From assembly GCF_011089895.1 (NCBI RefSeq), contig NZ_JAANAT010000001.1, positions 1,116,001-1,180,000 of the forward strand: a stretch of DNA of 64,000 bases, written 5' to 3'. A model generated the notes under the pieces. It was not told the origin of the DNA. It did not search any database and saw only the letters and a list, made by a program, of their open reading frames with translations. Made by a program: the position numbers and the translations under genes. Numbering within the stretch: position 1 is the first letter of the stretch; each line of letters starts with the position of its first letter. Below are positions 44,694-53,297 of the stretch, piece after piece. This DNA comes from Mucilaginibacter inviolabilis (GTDB lineage: Bacteria > Bacteroidota > Bacteroidia > Sphingobacteriales > Sphingobacteriaceae).

Positions 44694-46784
44694 ATGCAGA
44701 GCTTCAGAACGGAACTGGAGAACCCAATAGTTGAGAAAGATATTATTGATCTTGAAAAAAAGATCAGGGCCTTTCGTGAAGGTAAAATTCACGACGAAAA
44801 GTTCAGGAGCTTACGTCTGGCTCGTGGTATTTATGGGCAGCGCCAGCCTGGTGTGCAAATGGTGCGTATCAAGCTGCCATTTGGTAAAGTCACTTTCAAA
44901 CAGCTGTTGCGTATTGCCGAGATATCTGACGAGTACGGAAGCCGTAACCTGCACCTGACCACGCGTCAGGATATCCAGATCCATTACGTAAGTTTGGAGC
45001 GAACGCCTGAACTTTGGGCCAAACTGGAGCAGGATGATATCACCCTGCGCGAAGCTTGTGGTAATACCGTGAGAAACGTTACCGCCTCCCCTGCCTCAGG
45101 TATCGATCCGCAGGAGCCATTTGATGTGTCTCCTTATGCCCATGCTACATTCGAGTATTTTTTGCGCAACCCGGTTTGCCAGGAAATGGGTCGTAAGTTC
45201 AAAATTTCCTTTTCATCAAGTGATGCTGACACCGCATTTTCTTACATCCATGATATCGGTGTTATCCCGAAGCTCAAAAACACTGGTGAGCGCGGCTTTA
45301 AAGTACTTTTAGGCGGTGGCTTAGGCGCGCAGCCTATTCTGGCCAACATCGTAGAAGAGTTTTTACCCGAGGATCAGTTGATCCCTTATATCGAGGCCAT
45401 CATCCGGGTGTTTGATCGTTATGGCGAACGCAATAACCGTAACAAAGCCCGTTTGAAATACCTGATCCAGAAATTGGGATTGGAAGAGGTACTGCGCCTG
45501 GCTGCTATTGAAAGAACAGCTATCAAAGTAAAAAGTTACCCCATTAACCGTGATGCGGTTCTGCAACCAGCCGTTCCGGAAGAAACCGCTTTTGCCGAGG
45601 TAAGCATCAGCAATCCGTTCCGCTATGAGCAATGGCTGGCTACCAACGTATTTGAGCAAAAGCAAAAAGGCTTTTATGGCGTATACATCAAAGTTCCGGT
45701 TGGTGATATCTCCTCAGATACCGCCCGTGAACTGGTAAAAGTTTTACAGCCATTGGTTGCCGATGAAATCCGTGTTACCCAAAATCAGGGCTTACTGTTG
45801 AAATTTGCCCGTAAAGAAGCATTACCAGCCCTGTACGAAGGTTTGGCTAAGTTGGAACTGGCCGCTCCGGGGTTTGATAGTGTAGCCGACGTGACCACGT
45901 GTCCTGGTACTGACACCTGTAACCTGGGTATCTCCAACAGCATGACCATGGCCCGGGTACTGGAAGACCTGATCTATAACGAATATGAAGATTTTATTTA
46001 TAACCGCGATATCAAGATAAAAATAAGCGGCTGTATGAACTCCTGCGGTCAGCATGGTTTGGCACATATTGGTTTTCATGGCAGTTCACTTAAGGCCGGT
46101 ACCAAAGTATTACCGTCTGTACAGGTGATGCTGGGCGGCGGTACTGTTGGTGATGGCATTGGTCGTGCTGCTGATAGGGTGATCAAAGTGCCTTCAAAAA
46201 GAGCAACCGATGTTTTACGCACCCTGCTTGACGATTATAAAGCCCTCTCAACAGAAGGCGAATTGTACAACGATTATTACGACAGACAGGGTAAAGACTA
46301 TTTTTATCGCCTGCTGAAACCATTGGCCGATCTCACTAACCTTACTGATGACGAATTTGTTGACTGGGGGCATCAGGAAACTTTTGTTACCGCCATTGGC
46401 GTTGGCGAATGTGCCGGTGTGATCATTGACCTGGTAGCTACCCTGCTTTATGAGTCGGAAGAAAAACTGGGTTGGGCCAATCAATCATTCCAGGCCGGTG
46501 CATGGTCTGATGCTATATATCATGCATATAATACACTGCTAAGCTCTGCAAAAGCGTTATTGCTGGATAAAAGCATCAACACCAGTACACAAGCGGCAGT
46601 TATCCGTGAGTTTGATGCCAATTATGTAGAAAAAGGCGAATTTGATATCGAAGGCAGCTTTAACGATCTGGTTTTACAGATCAACCAGCATGAGCCTTCT
46701 CAGGAATTTGCTACTGCTTATTTAGCACAGGCAACCGCGTTTTTAGAAAAAAGTAAAGCAAAAAGAGAGGCTTTGGTACAATAA
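44694..46784 (+). CDS. Siroheme sulfite/nitrite reductase with C-terminal HEPN-like extension
   Basis: A 696-residue enzyme that reduces sulfite to sulfide. Two ferredoxin-like half domains (NIR_SIR_ferr) and the siroheme/[4Fe-4S] domains are present; the cluster ligands are Cys403, Cys409, Cys447 and Cys451 (TTCPGTDTC and SGCMNSCGQHG). After the usual end near residue 550 there is an extra helical region to 696 with ECAGVIIDLVATLLYESEEK and AIYHAYNTLLSSAKALLL, resembling HEPN domains. Context (siroheme synthase and APS reductase downstream, Cys leader upstream) favours sulfite over nitrite. Ferredoxin is the probable electron donor since no CysJ is adjacent. Confidence 0.92.
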   Translation: MQSFRTELENPIVEKDIIDLEKKIRAFREGKIHDEKFRSLRLARGIYGQRQPGVQMVRIKLPFGKVTFKQLLRIAEISDEYGSRNLHLTTRQDIQIHYVSLERTPELWAKLEQDDITLREACGNTVRNVTASPASGIDPQEPFDVSPYAHATFEYFLRNPVCQEMGRKFKISFSSSDADTAFSYIHDIGVIPKLKNTGERGFKVLLGGGLGAQPILANIVEEFLPEDQLIPYIEAIIRVFDRYGERNNRNKARLKYLIQKLGLEEVLRLAAIERTAIKVKSYPINRDAVLQPAVPEETAFAEVSISNPFRYEQWLATNVFEQKQKGFYGVYIKVPVGDISSDTARELVKVLQPLVADEIRVTQNQGLLLKFARKEALPALYEGLAKLELAAPGFDSVADVTTCPGTDTCNLGISNSMTMARVLEDLIYNEYEDFIYNRDIKIKISGCMNSCGQHGLAHIGFHGSSLKAGTKVLPSVQVMLGGGTVGDGIGRAADRVIKVPSKRATDVLRTLLDDYKALSTEGELYNDYYDRQGKDYFYRLLKPLADLTNLTDDEFVDWGHQETFVTAIGVGECAGVIIDLVATLLYESEEKLGWANQSFQAGAWSDAIYHAYNTLLSSAKALLLDKSINTSTQAAVIREFDANYVEKGEFDIEGSFNDLVLQINQHEPSQEFATAYLAQATAFLEKSKAKREALVQ

Positions 46785-46808
46785 TAAAATTGTTAAAGGA
46801 TAGTAAAC

Positions 46809-48317
46809 ATGTCATTATTGCCCAAAGATAGCAGCATAACCAAGGTCCAGAATCAGGATACAGGGGGCAATCAATTGTTTCCCGTGTTTTTAAAACTGAA
46901 CGACCTGCATACCGTACTGGTAGGTGGAGGCCATGTTGGTTTGGAAAAACTCACCGCTATTTTAAGCAATAGTACACAGGCCAAAGTAACCGTGATATCC
47001 CGTGAGTTTTTGCCGGAGATACATGAACTGGCCGCCCGATACGATGGTTTAACCATCATCCAGAAATCATTTACCGATGATGACCTGAACGATGCCGAAG
47101 TAGTGATAGCAGCCACCAACGACAGCGACCTGAACAAATATATCCGCCAGGCCGCGCATGATCGTAAGTTACTGATCAATGTGGCTGATAAACCGGAGCT
47201 TTGCGATTTTTACTTAGCATCCATCGTTCAAAAAGGTGATCTTAAACTGGCGATATCTACCAATGGTAAATCGCCAACCATAGCCAAACGTTTAAAAGAG
47301 GTGCTTAACGAAAGCATTCCTGACGAGCTGGATACTACCCTGCAGCAAATGAGCGAACTGCGCAATACCCTCACCGGCGATTTTGCCGACAAGGTTAAAA
47401 CTTTAAATAAAGTAACCTCGGTACTGGTTGAGCCAAAAATAACTATCAAGAAGAATTTTATCTGGCTTATCTGGTCAACCATTATTATTTCGCTGGCTAT
47501 AGTTATTGCGGCATTATATTACAGGGAGCCTCAGTTTAAGTCATTTGTAGAAGGTGTACCACCGCAATTCTATTACTTTTTAGGGGCTGGTTTCCTGTTT
47601 GCACTGGTTGATGGGGCAATCGGTATGTCATACGGTGTTACCTCTACCACCTTCTCCCTGTCCATGGGTATCCCGCCGGCATCAGCCAGTATGGGTGTCC
47701 ACCTGTCAGAGATCATGAGCTGCGGTATCGCCGGTTGGATGCACTATCGCATGGGTAATATCAACTGGAAGTTATTTAAACTATTGGTGATACCGGGTAT
47801 TATCGGCGCTGTTACCGGTGCTTACCTGCTATCATCATTAGAACATTACAGTCAGTATACCAAGCCGGTAGTGTCTTTATATACATTAATACTTGGACTG
47901 GTTATCCTGTCCAAGGCGTTTAATATCAAGCGTAAAAAATCGGCCGATAAAGTTAAACGTATTTCGCTGCTTGGTTTAGGTGGCGGCTTTATTGATGCTG
48001 TTGGCGGCGGCGGCTGGGGATCTATCGTACTGTCAACCCTGATAGCCGGTGGCCGTAGTCCGCGGTTTTCATTAGGTACGGTAAAATTATCCAGGTTCTT
48101 TGTGGCCATCATGGGCTCGCTTACCTTTATCAGTATGGTGAGCAGCGATCACTGGCCTGCAGTAGCCGGTTTAATATTGGGCAGCGCACTGGCATCGCCT
48201 ATCGCGGCCCGCATCTCCAATAAAATATCCACAAAAACCATTATGGTTTCTGTCGGAATTATCGTAATACTGGTGAGTATCAAATCGATAATTGCCTTTA
48301 TTACAAAAGTTTTGTAA
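46809..48317 (+). CDS. Fusion of siroheme synthase (precorrin-2 dehydrogenase) with a TauE/SafE sulfur transporter
   Basis: A 502-residue two-part protein. Residues about 20-210 form a Met8/CysG-N-type domain with the NAD loop VLVGGGHVGLEK (36-47) and a STNGKSPTIAKRLKEVL motif; it should oxidise precorrin-2 and insert iron to make siroheme for the reductase encoded just before. Residues about 215-500 are a TSUP (TauE/SafE) permease with GAIGMSYGVTSTTFSLSMGIPPASAS and GGFIDAVGGGGWGSIVLSTLIAGGRSPRFSLGTVKLS, families that move sulfite, sulfonates or sulfate. Making cofactor and transport in one chain is an unusual combination. It follows the reductase by 24 bases. Confidence 0.9.
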   Translation: MSLLPKDSSITKVQNQDTGGNQLFPVFLKLNDLHTVLVGGGHVGLEKLTAILSNSTQAKVTVISREFLPEIHELAARYDGLTIIQKSFTDDDLNDAEVVIAATNDSDLNKYIRQAAHDRKLLINVADKPELCDFYLASIVQKGDLKLAISTNGKSPTIAKRLKEVLNESIPDELDTTLQQMSELRNTLTGDFADKVKTLNKVTSVLVEPKITIKKNFIWLIWSTIIISLAIVIAALYYREPQFKSFVEGVPPQFYYFLGAGFLFALVDGAIGMSYGVTSTTFSLSMGIPPASASMGVHLSEIMSCGIAGWMHYRMGNINWKLFKLLVIPGIIGAVTGAYLLSSLEHYSQYTKPVVSLYTLILGLVILSKAFNIKRKKSADKVKRISLLGLGGGFIDAVGGGGWGSIVLSTLIAGGRSPRFSLGTVKLSRFFVAIMGSLTFISMVSSDHWPAVAGLILGSALASPIAARISNKISTKTIMVSVGIIVILVSIKSIIAFITKVL

Positions 48318-48318
48318 C

Positions 48319-49029
48319 ATGAGCGAAGTAGTAAAACATATACAAAAAGTAATTGCAGGCCTTGACCCGGTTGACGCCCTGCGTGAGCTGGCCGAGCTGT
48401 TTCCCGGCGAAATTGTATTCTCCACCAGTTTTGGATGGGAAGATCAGGCTATCAGTCACATGATATTTGCCAATAATTTGCCTATCAAAGTTTTTACCTT
48501 GGAAACAGGTCGCCTTTTTCGTGAAACCTACTCGGTTTGGAGCAGCACTATGGACAGGTATAAGCAAGCTATCCACGCCTATTATCCCGATCGTGACCTG
48601 CTGGAAGAAATGGTGAATAAAAAGGGCCCTAACAGCTTTTATGAGTCTGTAGAGAACCGTAAAGAGTGCTGCGGCATCCGGAAGATTGAGCCCTTAAAAC
48701 GCGCGCTGAAAGGTAATAAACTATGGATCACCGGTATCCGTGCCGATCAATCAGCCAATCGTCTGGACATGGAAAATGTAGAATGGGATGAACAAAACCA
48801 GCTAGCCAAGTTCCACCCTATTTTCAGCTGGACATTGGATGATGTAAAAGACTATATCAAACAATACAATATCCCTTACAACTCATTGCACGATAAAGGC
48901 TTCCCGAGCATTGGCTGTATGCCTTGCACACGTGCTGTTGCCGAAGGCGAGGATTTTCGCGCCGGTCGCTGGTGGTGGGAAGATCAATCCAAAAAAGAAT
49001 GCGGCCTGCACGAAGTAAAGCAACATTAA
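48319..49029 (+). CDS. cysH: Assimilatory adenylyl-sulfate (APS) reductase, CysH family
   Basis: A 236-residue thioredoxin-dependent reductase that makes sulfite from adenylyl-sulfate. Cys117-Cys118 (KECCGIRKIEPL) and Cys200/Cys203 (IGCMPCTRAV) are the four [4Fe-4S] ligands that distinguish APS reductases from PAPS reductases, and the catalytic Cys228 lies in KKECGLH. The start is ATG 48319, one base after the stop of the fusion gene; the frame extends upstream but into that gene. It feeds sulfite to the reductase at 44694. Confidence 0.94.
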   Translation: MSEVVKHIQKVIAGLDPVDALRELAELFPGEIVFSTSFGWEDQAISHMIFANNLPIKVFTLETGRLFRETYSVWSSTMDRYKQAIHAYYPDRDLLEEMVNKKGPNSFYESVENRKECCGIRKIEPLKRALKGNKLWITGIRADQSANRLDMENVEWDEQNQLAKFHPIFSWTLDDVKDYIKQYNIPYNSLHDKGFPSIGCMPCTRAVAEGEDFRAGRWWWEDQSKKECGLHEVKQH

Positions 49030-49059
49030 ACAAAGACGTTTTTTAATAATTATACACCC

Positions 49060-49096
49060 AAAGCCGGTATGATCATCAGATCATCCGGCTTTTTTG
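49060..49096 (+). terminator. Intrinsic terminator of the sulfur operon
   Basis: AAAGCCGG (49060-49067) pairs with CCGGCTTT (49085-49092) followed by TTTTG, with an inner ATGAT/ATCAT extension. Confidence 0.85.
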
Positions 49097-49130
49097 TTTT
49101 AGAGTTGTCCACCCCATATTCTCCCACTAT

Positions 49131-49214
49131 GTCATTGCGAGGAGGAACGACGAAGCAATCTCATCGAGTTCAATACCCGAACGAGGAGATTGCCACGCTA
49201 TCGCTCGCAATGAC
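49131..49214. repeat. Dispersed palindrome, family A (copy 3, degenerate)
   Basis: Begins GTCATTGCGAGG and ends TCGCAATGAC; the interior CGAAGCAATCTC matches copies 1 and 2. The arms are imperfect, with several mismatches. Confidence 0.75.
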
Positions 49215-49238
49215 ATGTTTTTTAATAATTCTACATGT

Positions 49239-49336
49239 TGTCATTTCGAACGAGGAACGAGGAGAAATCTTTTACAATAGATAGTTTAACCAAGCAATGC
49301 TTTCCATGTATGAAGCAGAAGATTTCTCCTCGTTCC
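49239..49336. repeat. Dispersed palindrome, family G (GTCATTTCGAACGAGG type)
   Basis: Arms 49254-49271 and 49319-49336 (GGAACGAGGAGAAATCTT) are complementary, and the left end starts GTCATTTCGAACGA. It follows the family A copy within 25 bases, so this intergenic region is an accumulation site. A further small hairpin with GCGGGCTTCCAGCCCG follows at 49347. Confidence 0.8.
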
Positions 49337-49405
49337 ATCTGCTGCCGCGGGCTTCCAGCCCGTGGTAATCATGATCTCAGCTTTCAGCTGAACTAACCTT
49401 ACAAT

Positions 49406-50110
49406 TTAATTCTCTCCCTGCACCCTGAGTTTTCGCAAATTCCAGTATTTCTGGATCATTTTACCGGTTGCAAATTCGCTCAACCAGATATTTTTCACCT
49501 GGGGATCCAAATTAAGATCATCCGGCAAATAGGTCAAAATATACCTTGCCGATAAAGAAAATTCAATAAAATTGCCCAGTCTTTTTATATAAGTTACTTT
49601 ATAAAAACCAAGACTATCCCTGAGCTTATTTAGCGCTCCAAGTTTATCAAACAGATTTGCCGATTTAAACACATCCTTAAATCTCAAACTGTCGGTCAAC
49701 AAATGGCCGCGCCCAACGTTGTCAACCCCGATGATCCGAATTGTTTGATCATATTTTGAAATATTGAACCTCTGGTACTTTGTTATATCTAGTATATAAT
49801 TTGTAGGAAAGTCTTTCTCAAATTTATTGGGTTCACCGATATATATATTTAGCTTCACGGTATCCTTATCTGTCCGGTAAAGACAATTATAATAAACGCT
49901 ATCGTTTGATATTCTGCTCCAGATTCCCGCTTCACCCCTTTGAAAATAGTTCCATTCTCTAAAAACTTTTATTGAATTACTGTCCAACCGGTTAGCTATC
50001 TTTCGCGCCTGGATCTCCCTTTGCTTATCCTCCAATTTCGGGTCGGAACATCCAGTGATAACCGCATGCAACAACATTAAAATGATTATTAACCGAAATT
50101 TAGCTTTCAT
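49406..50110 (-). CDS. Lipoprotein of unknown function
   Basis: A 234-residue lipoprotein with an SPII signal ending at Cys21 (VITGCSDPKLEDKQ). The rest is a mixture of strands and charged helices, including a long Lys/Arg-Asp segment and a C-terminal basic tail. No domain is recognised. It converges on the APS reductase gene and follows the TonB receptor gene on the minus strand, separated from it by a terminator. Confidence 0.7.
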   Translation of the reverse strand: MKAKFRLIIILMLLHAVITGCSDPKLEDKQREIQARKIANRLDSNSIKVFREWNYFQRGEAGIWSRISNDSVYYNCLYRTDKDTVKLNIYIGEPNKFEKDFPTNYILDITKYQRFNISKYDQTIRIIGVDNVGRGHLLTDSLRFKDVFKSANLFDKLGALNKLRDSLGFYKVTYIKRLGNFIEFSLSARYILTYLPDDLNLDPQVKNIWLSEFATGKMIQKYWNLRKLRVQGEN

Positions 50111-50176
50111 AATTACAATTCAGAAATGATATGGCTGTAATTTAATTAAAATTGCCCATTCTACATCCCCCACCAC

Positions 50177-50209
50177 AAAAAAAGCGAATGGGCATCGCTG
50201 CCCATCCGC
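50177..50209 (-). terminator. Intrinsic terminator of the TonB receptor gene
   Basis: On the minus strand GCGGATGGGC and GCCCATTCGC form a 10-bp stem around AGCGAT and are followed by seven T residues (50177-50183). Confidence 0.9.
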
Positions 50210-50244
50210 CTTAAAAACTATAAAAAAACGTATTAAAAAAGTGC

Positions 50245-53196
50245 TTATTTAGGTTGCTGTCCGCTCAACAGGCCATCTAACGTAACCGATACATAGTACA
50301 GACCACCAATGGTTGGGCCGCCGGCATATTGATAGTACCGTTTGTTAAAAATATCGGTTGCGCCCAATTTAAAGGTAGCGTAGTATACCGGTACGCGGTA
50401 GGTAACCTGGGCATCAACAGTACCAATAGCAGGCACAGTACCGGTAACCAGTGGGCTTTCCCACAGGAATGATTCCTGCCACTTGTACACTACGTTGAAA
50501 CCAAAGTTTTTAACCACTTCGCGGTTACCAAATGATACGTTGCCCGACCACTCTGGTGTGTTAAAGCCGGTTACAAAAATATCAGAGGCCGATTGGGCTT
50601 TCAGCTTGTTAAAGCTTACGTTGCCCGATATGGTGTATCTTTTATAAAAGTTATAAGTGATACCAGCCGATGAACCATAATTATTATAGATGTTCTTGGC
50701 ATTGGTATATACACGGTACCTGCTTTGGCCCTGGCTGGCCGCATTGGTTGAAGTTGCGGTAGTCGGGTCGCGGTTAATGTCCAGCATGGATAACACGGCT
50801 GCGTCTGTACCCACAGTAGTTCCATTGGGTACAAATACCTGTACCTGGCCTAAAAAGCCATTGTAGCGGTTGGTATAGGCATCTATGTCGATAAATACTT
50901 TGTTATCCGCAATAATACCTTTATAGCCCACTTCGTACGAGGTGATTTGTTCAGGGCGGGCAGGCGGCAGATCGGCCACTTGCAGCAGCTTTCTGTTGGC
51001 TAATGCATTGGCATCGGTACTACCACCCGGCGCCGCATTTACAGCTGCATTAAAGTTAGTTACCGATGTTTGCGTATAGCTATTGCCTAAATAACCCAAA
51101 CCATCATTAATAAATGGCAAACTACCCACACGTTTCACACGACCATTGTTCACATAGGATAAAGCCTCAAACAACGATGGGAAACGGTAACCGTTCTGAA
51201 AAGTAAACCTGAAGTTATGGTTCTCGTTCACGGTATAAACAGCTGCTAAACGCGGCGTGAATTTAGGGTCGAAGTAAGGATTATAATCCCAACGGATAGA
51301 TCCAAATAATTTCAGCTTTTCATCAAAAAAGGTTTTGGTTACCTGGGTAAAGGCGCCGTACTTTTTGTAGATCACATCTTTGCCAAAGCTTCCGTTGGGC
51401 AAAGGTGTGTTACGATCAGCAATCGGACGGCTAAAGTCCACAAAGTTATTTCCGTCAGGAATGATAGAATATACACGCACATCAGCGCCAGCCAGCAGGT
51501 CAACCACTTTTACACGGCTGCTCAGGTCCCATTGTGCCTCGGCATTATACATATGGCTTTTTTGTATCAGTGCGGCACCACCGGTTACAGGCGCATTCGG
51601 GATCAGGCTCGATTTGATATCCCAGTTATTAATACCGATAATGGTTTTACGCAGATCGTTAAAGGCCTGTGTTCCGGGTTCTACCCTGCCCTTATCAGCA
51701 GCGGCTCTTGCAAATTGCTCAGCAGCGGCCAGGTTGGCTGATGTTAAAACACCGCCATTATATGATTTAAGGGCGTTTCCGTATAAAGTAGCCCAGGCTG
51801 AGTTACTGGCATGATTCAGATCGAGGTTATCAGCCAACGGTTTTACGTTGAATGAATTACCGGTATTTTCTATGGATTCATATGCGCGAACCAGGAACTC
51901 TTTGCCTTTTAATTCCACTTTATGGTTCTGTACAGTAGCTCCGTCTAAAGAAATTTTGTTACCACGTTGAAAAACGCCATCCATGCGTCCATAGCGGTAG
52001 GTGTATGACAATATGGTGTTTGGTGTTATTTTGTAAGATAAAGTACCATCCAGTTTCAGGTTGGTCACGTGCGGATCAACCAGATCAACCTCATTATAAC
52101 CAGTACGCGCCACGGTAAGATTTGGACGGGCAACACCATTAACGCTGATACCTTTAATAACCACGGTATTGCTACCCGCAAGCGCATCGTCGCCATATTT
52201 GTTCCAGCCGTCATAAGCCGCGTTGCTGGTTCCCGTCAGTTCCGGGTAAGCAGGGTTAGCCGTTTTAAGGTAGCCTGGGTTTTGGTCTTTCTGAGTATTT
52301 GATTGCCAGTCGGTGCCCTGTAAATAGCTAAAGTTTACTTTGAAGGCGAATTTATCGTTAAAAGCTTTAGCAAATCTTAAAGCATCCTCGGTTAATGAGC
52401 TTGTGCCCAGAGGGTCGTTACCCACATGGTTTATAGCCTGGCGATGGTAGAAACTAAGGCCCTGGTATTTAAAAGGATCTTTGGTAAAAAGGTTAGATAA
52501 ACCGTTGATGGCATTGGTACCATACAAAGCTGCTGCCGCGCCTGGTGTAATCTCAATGCTGGCAATATCTAACTCGGTTGGGCCAATGGCGTTACCCAGT
52601 GGTACACCTAAAGTAGCCGACTGCATATCAACCCCGTCAACCAGTTGCATAAACCTAAAATTGTTGGGGCTGTTAAAACCACGGGTATTGGGTACTTTAA
52701 GGGTGATACTGGTGGTGGTCATCTGTACACCTTTCACGTTCTCCAGCGCATCATAAAAACTGGGGCCCGGGGACTGTTTCAGCGCGTTGATGCTCAGTTT
52801 CTCGATGGCCACCGGCGAACGTAGCAACTTTTCTTCCTTACGCGACGCGGTAACCACCACCTCATTGATTAATAAAGATTGTGAAGTTAGCTGGATATTT
52901 AAAGCGCTATTAGCATTTTTAATATAAAACTCCTGCGGTTGAAATCCTACCGCGGTAAAAACCAGTGTATACGGTAATTTAGCGCTTGTGGTTAAAGAGA
53001 ATTTACCGGTACTGTCTGTAGCGGTTTTATTGGTCGTGCCTTTTATGCTAACGGTGGTACCTACTAAGGGCTTGCCATGTTCGTCGCCTACTTGCCCGCT
53101 TAAAATATAAGAGCCGTTAAGTTGCGCAAAACCGACGGCCGGCGCAAGTAAAAGCAAAAGTACAATGAGTTTTAAAGAATGAGTAAAAATTTTCAT
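50245..53196 (-). CDS. TonB-dependent receptor with carboxypeptidase-like N-terminal domain
   Basis: A 983-residue outer-membrane receptor with a Sec signal (MKIFTHSLKLIVLLLLLAP to AVGFAQ). A CarbopepD_reg-like domain lies at about 30-115 (SGQVGDEHGKPLVGTTVSIKG), a plug domain at about 120-240 (LRSPVAIEKL, VDGVDMQS) and a 22-stranded barrel to the end. The start is ATG 53196: the frame continues upstream, but that part would precede the signal peptide. No SusD partner is adjacent, so it is more like a siderophore or small-solute receptor; the substrate is unknown. The Cys-Cys leader upstream hints at a sulfur compound. Confidence 0.93.
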   Translation of the reverse strand: MKIFTHSLKLIVLLLLLAPAVGFAQLNGSYILSGQVGDEHGKPLVGTTVSIKGTTNKTATDSTGKFSLTTSAKLPYTLVFTAVGFQPQEFYIKNANSALNIQLTSQSLLINEVVVTASRKEEKLLRSPVAIEKLSINALKQSPGPSFYDALENVKGVQMTTTSITLKVPNTRGFNSPNNFRFMQLVDGVDMQSATLGVPLGNAIGPTELDIASIEITPGAAAALYGTNAINGLSNLFTKDPFKYQGLSFYHRQAINHVGNDPLGTSSLTEDALRFAKAFNDKFAFKVNFSYLQGTDWQSNTQKDQNPGYLKTANPAYPELTGTSNAAYDGWNKYGDDALAGSNTVVIKGISVNGVARPNLTVARTGYNEVDLVDPHVTNLKLDGTLSYKITPNTILSYTYRYGRMDGVFQRGNKISLDGATVQNHKVELKGKEFLVRAYESIENTGNSFNVKPLADNLDLNHASNSAWATLYGNALKSYNGGVLTSANLAAAEQFARAAADKGRVEPGTQAFNDLRKTIIGINNWDIKSSLIPNAPVTGGAALIQKSHMYNAEAQWDLSSRVKVVDLLAGADVRVYSIIPDGNNFVDFSRPIADRNTPLPNGSFGKDVIYKKYGAFTQVTKTFFDEKLKLFGSIRWDYNPYFDPKFTPRLAAVYTVNENHNFRFTFQNGYRFPSLFEALSYVNNGRVKRVGSLPFINDGLGYLGNSYTQTSVTNFNAAVNAAPGGSTDANALANRKLLQVADLPPARPEQITSYEVGYKGIIADNKVFIDIDAYTNRYNGFLGQVQVFVPNGTTVGTDAAVLSMLDINRDPTTATSTNAASQGQSRYRVYTNAKNIYNNYGSSAGITYNFYKRYTISGNVSFNKLKAQSASDIFVTGFNTPEWSGNVSFGNREVVKNFGFNVVYKWQESFLWESPLVTGTVPAIGTVDAQVTYRVPVYYATFKLGATDIFNKRYYQYAGGPTIGGLYYVSVTLDGLLSGQQPK

Positions 53197-53262
53197 GTAG
53201 TAAGGTTGGTGTTGGTGGAAAACTAAATTTGGGTTGATTAATGTTTTGATAGATGTAGGGGT
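53197..53262 (-). promoter_or_regulatory. C-rich, G-poor leader of the TonB receptor gene (rut-like)
   Basis: Read on the minus strand, these 66 bases before the ATG contain 23 C and only one G, and have no stable hairpin. Such a composition is what Rho factor loads on. Together with the short Cys-Cys ORF just upstream it could form a Rho-dependent attenuator; this is inference. Confidence 0.35.
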
Positions 53263-53270
53263 CAAAAGCA

Positions 53271-53297
53271 TCAACAACAGGCAGCAGAGTACTGCAT
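53271..53297 (-). CDS. Possible Cys-Cys leader peptide of the TonB receptor gene
   Basis: An 8-codon ORF reads Met-Gln-Tyr-Ser-Ala-Ala-Cys-Cys-stop, with the stop 74 bases before the receptor ATG. Its TGA overlaps an ATG in the receptor frame (TGATG), so re-initiation is possible. Two adjacent Cys codons at the end parallel the Cys leader of the sulfur operon at 44542. Very short ORFs occur by chance, so this is tentative. Confidence 0.3.
   Translation of the reverse strand: MQYSAACC

Noticed and set aside
53110..53277. Longer start of the TonB receptor at 53277 or 53270
   Set aside because: The extra residues precede a complete signal peptide starting at 53196, so the downstream ATG is the likely start.
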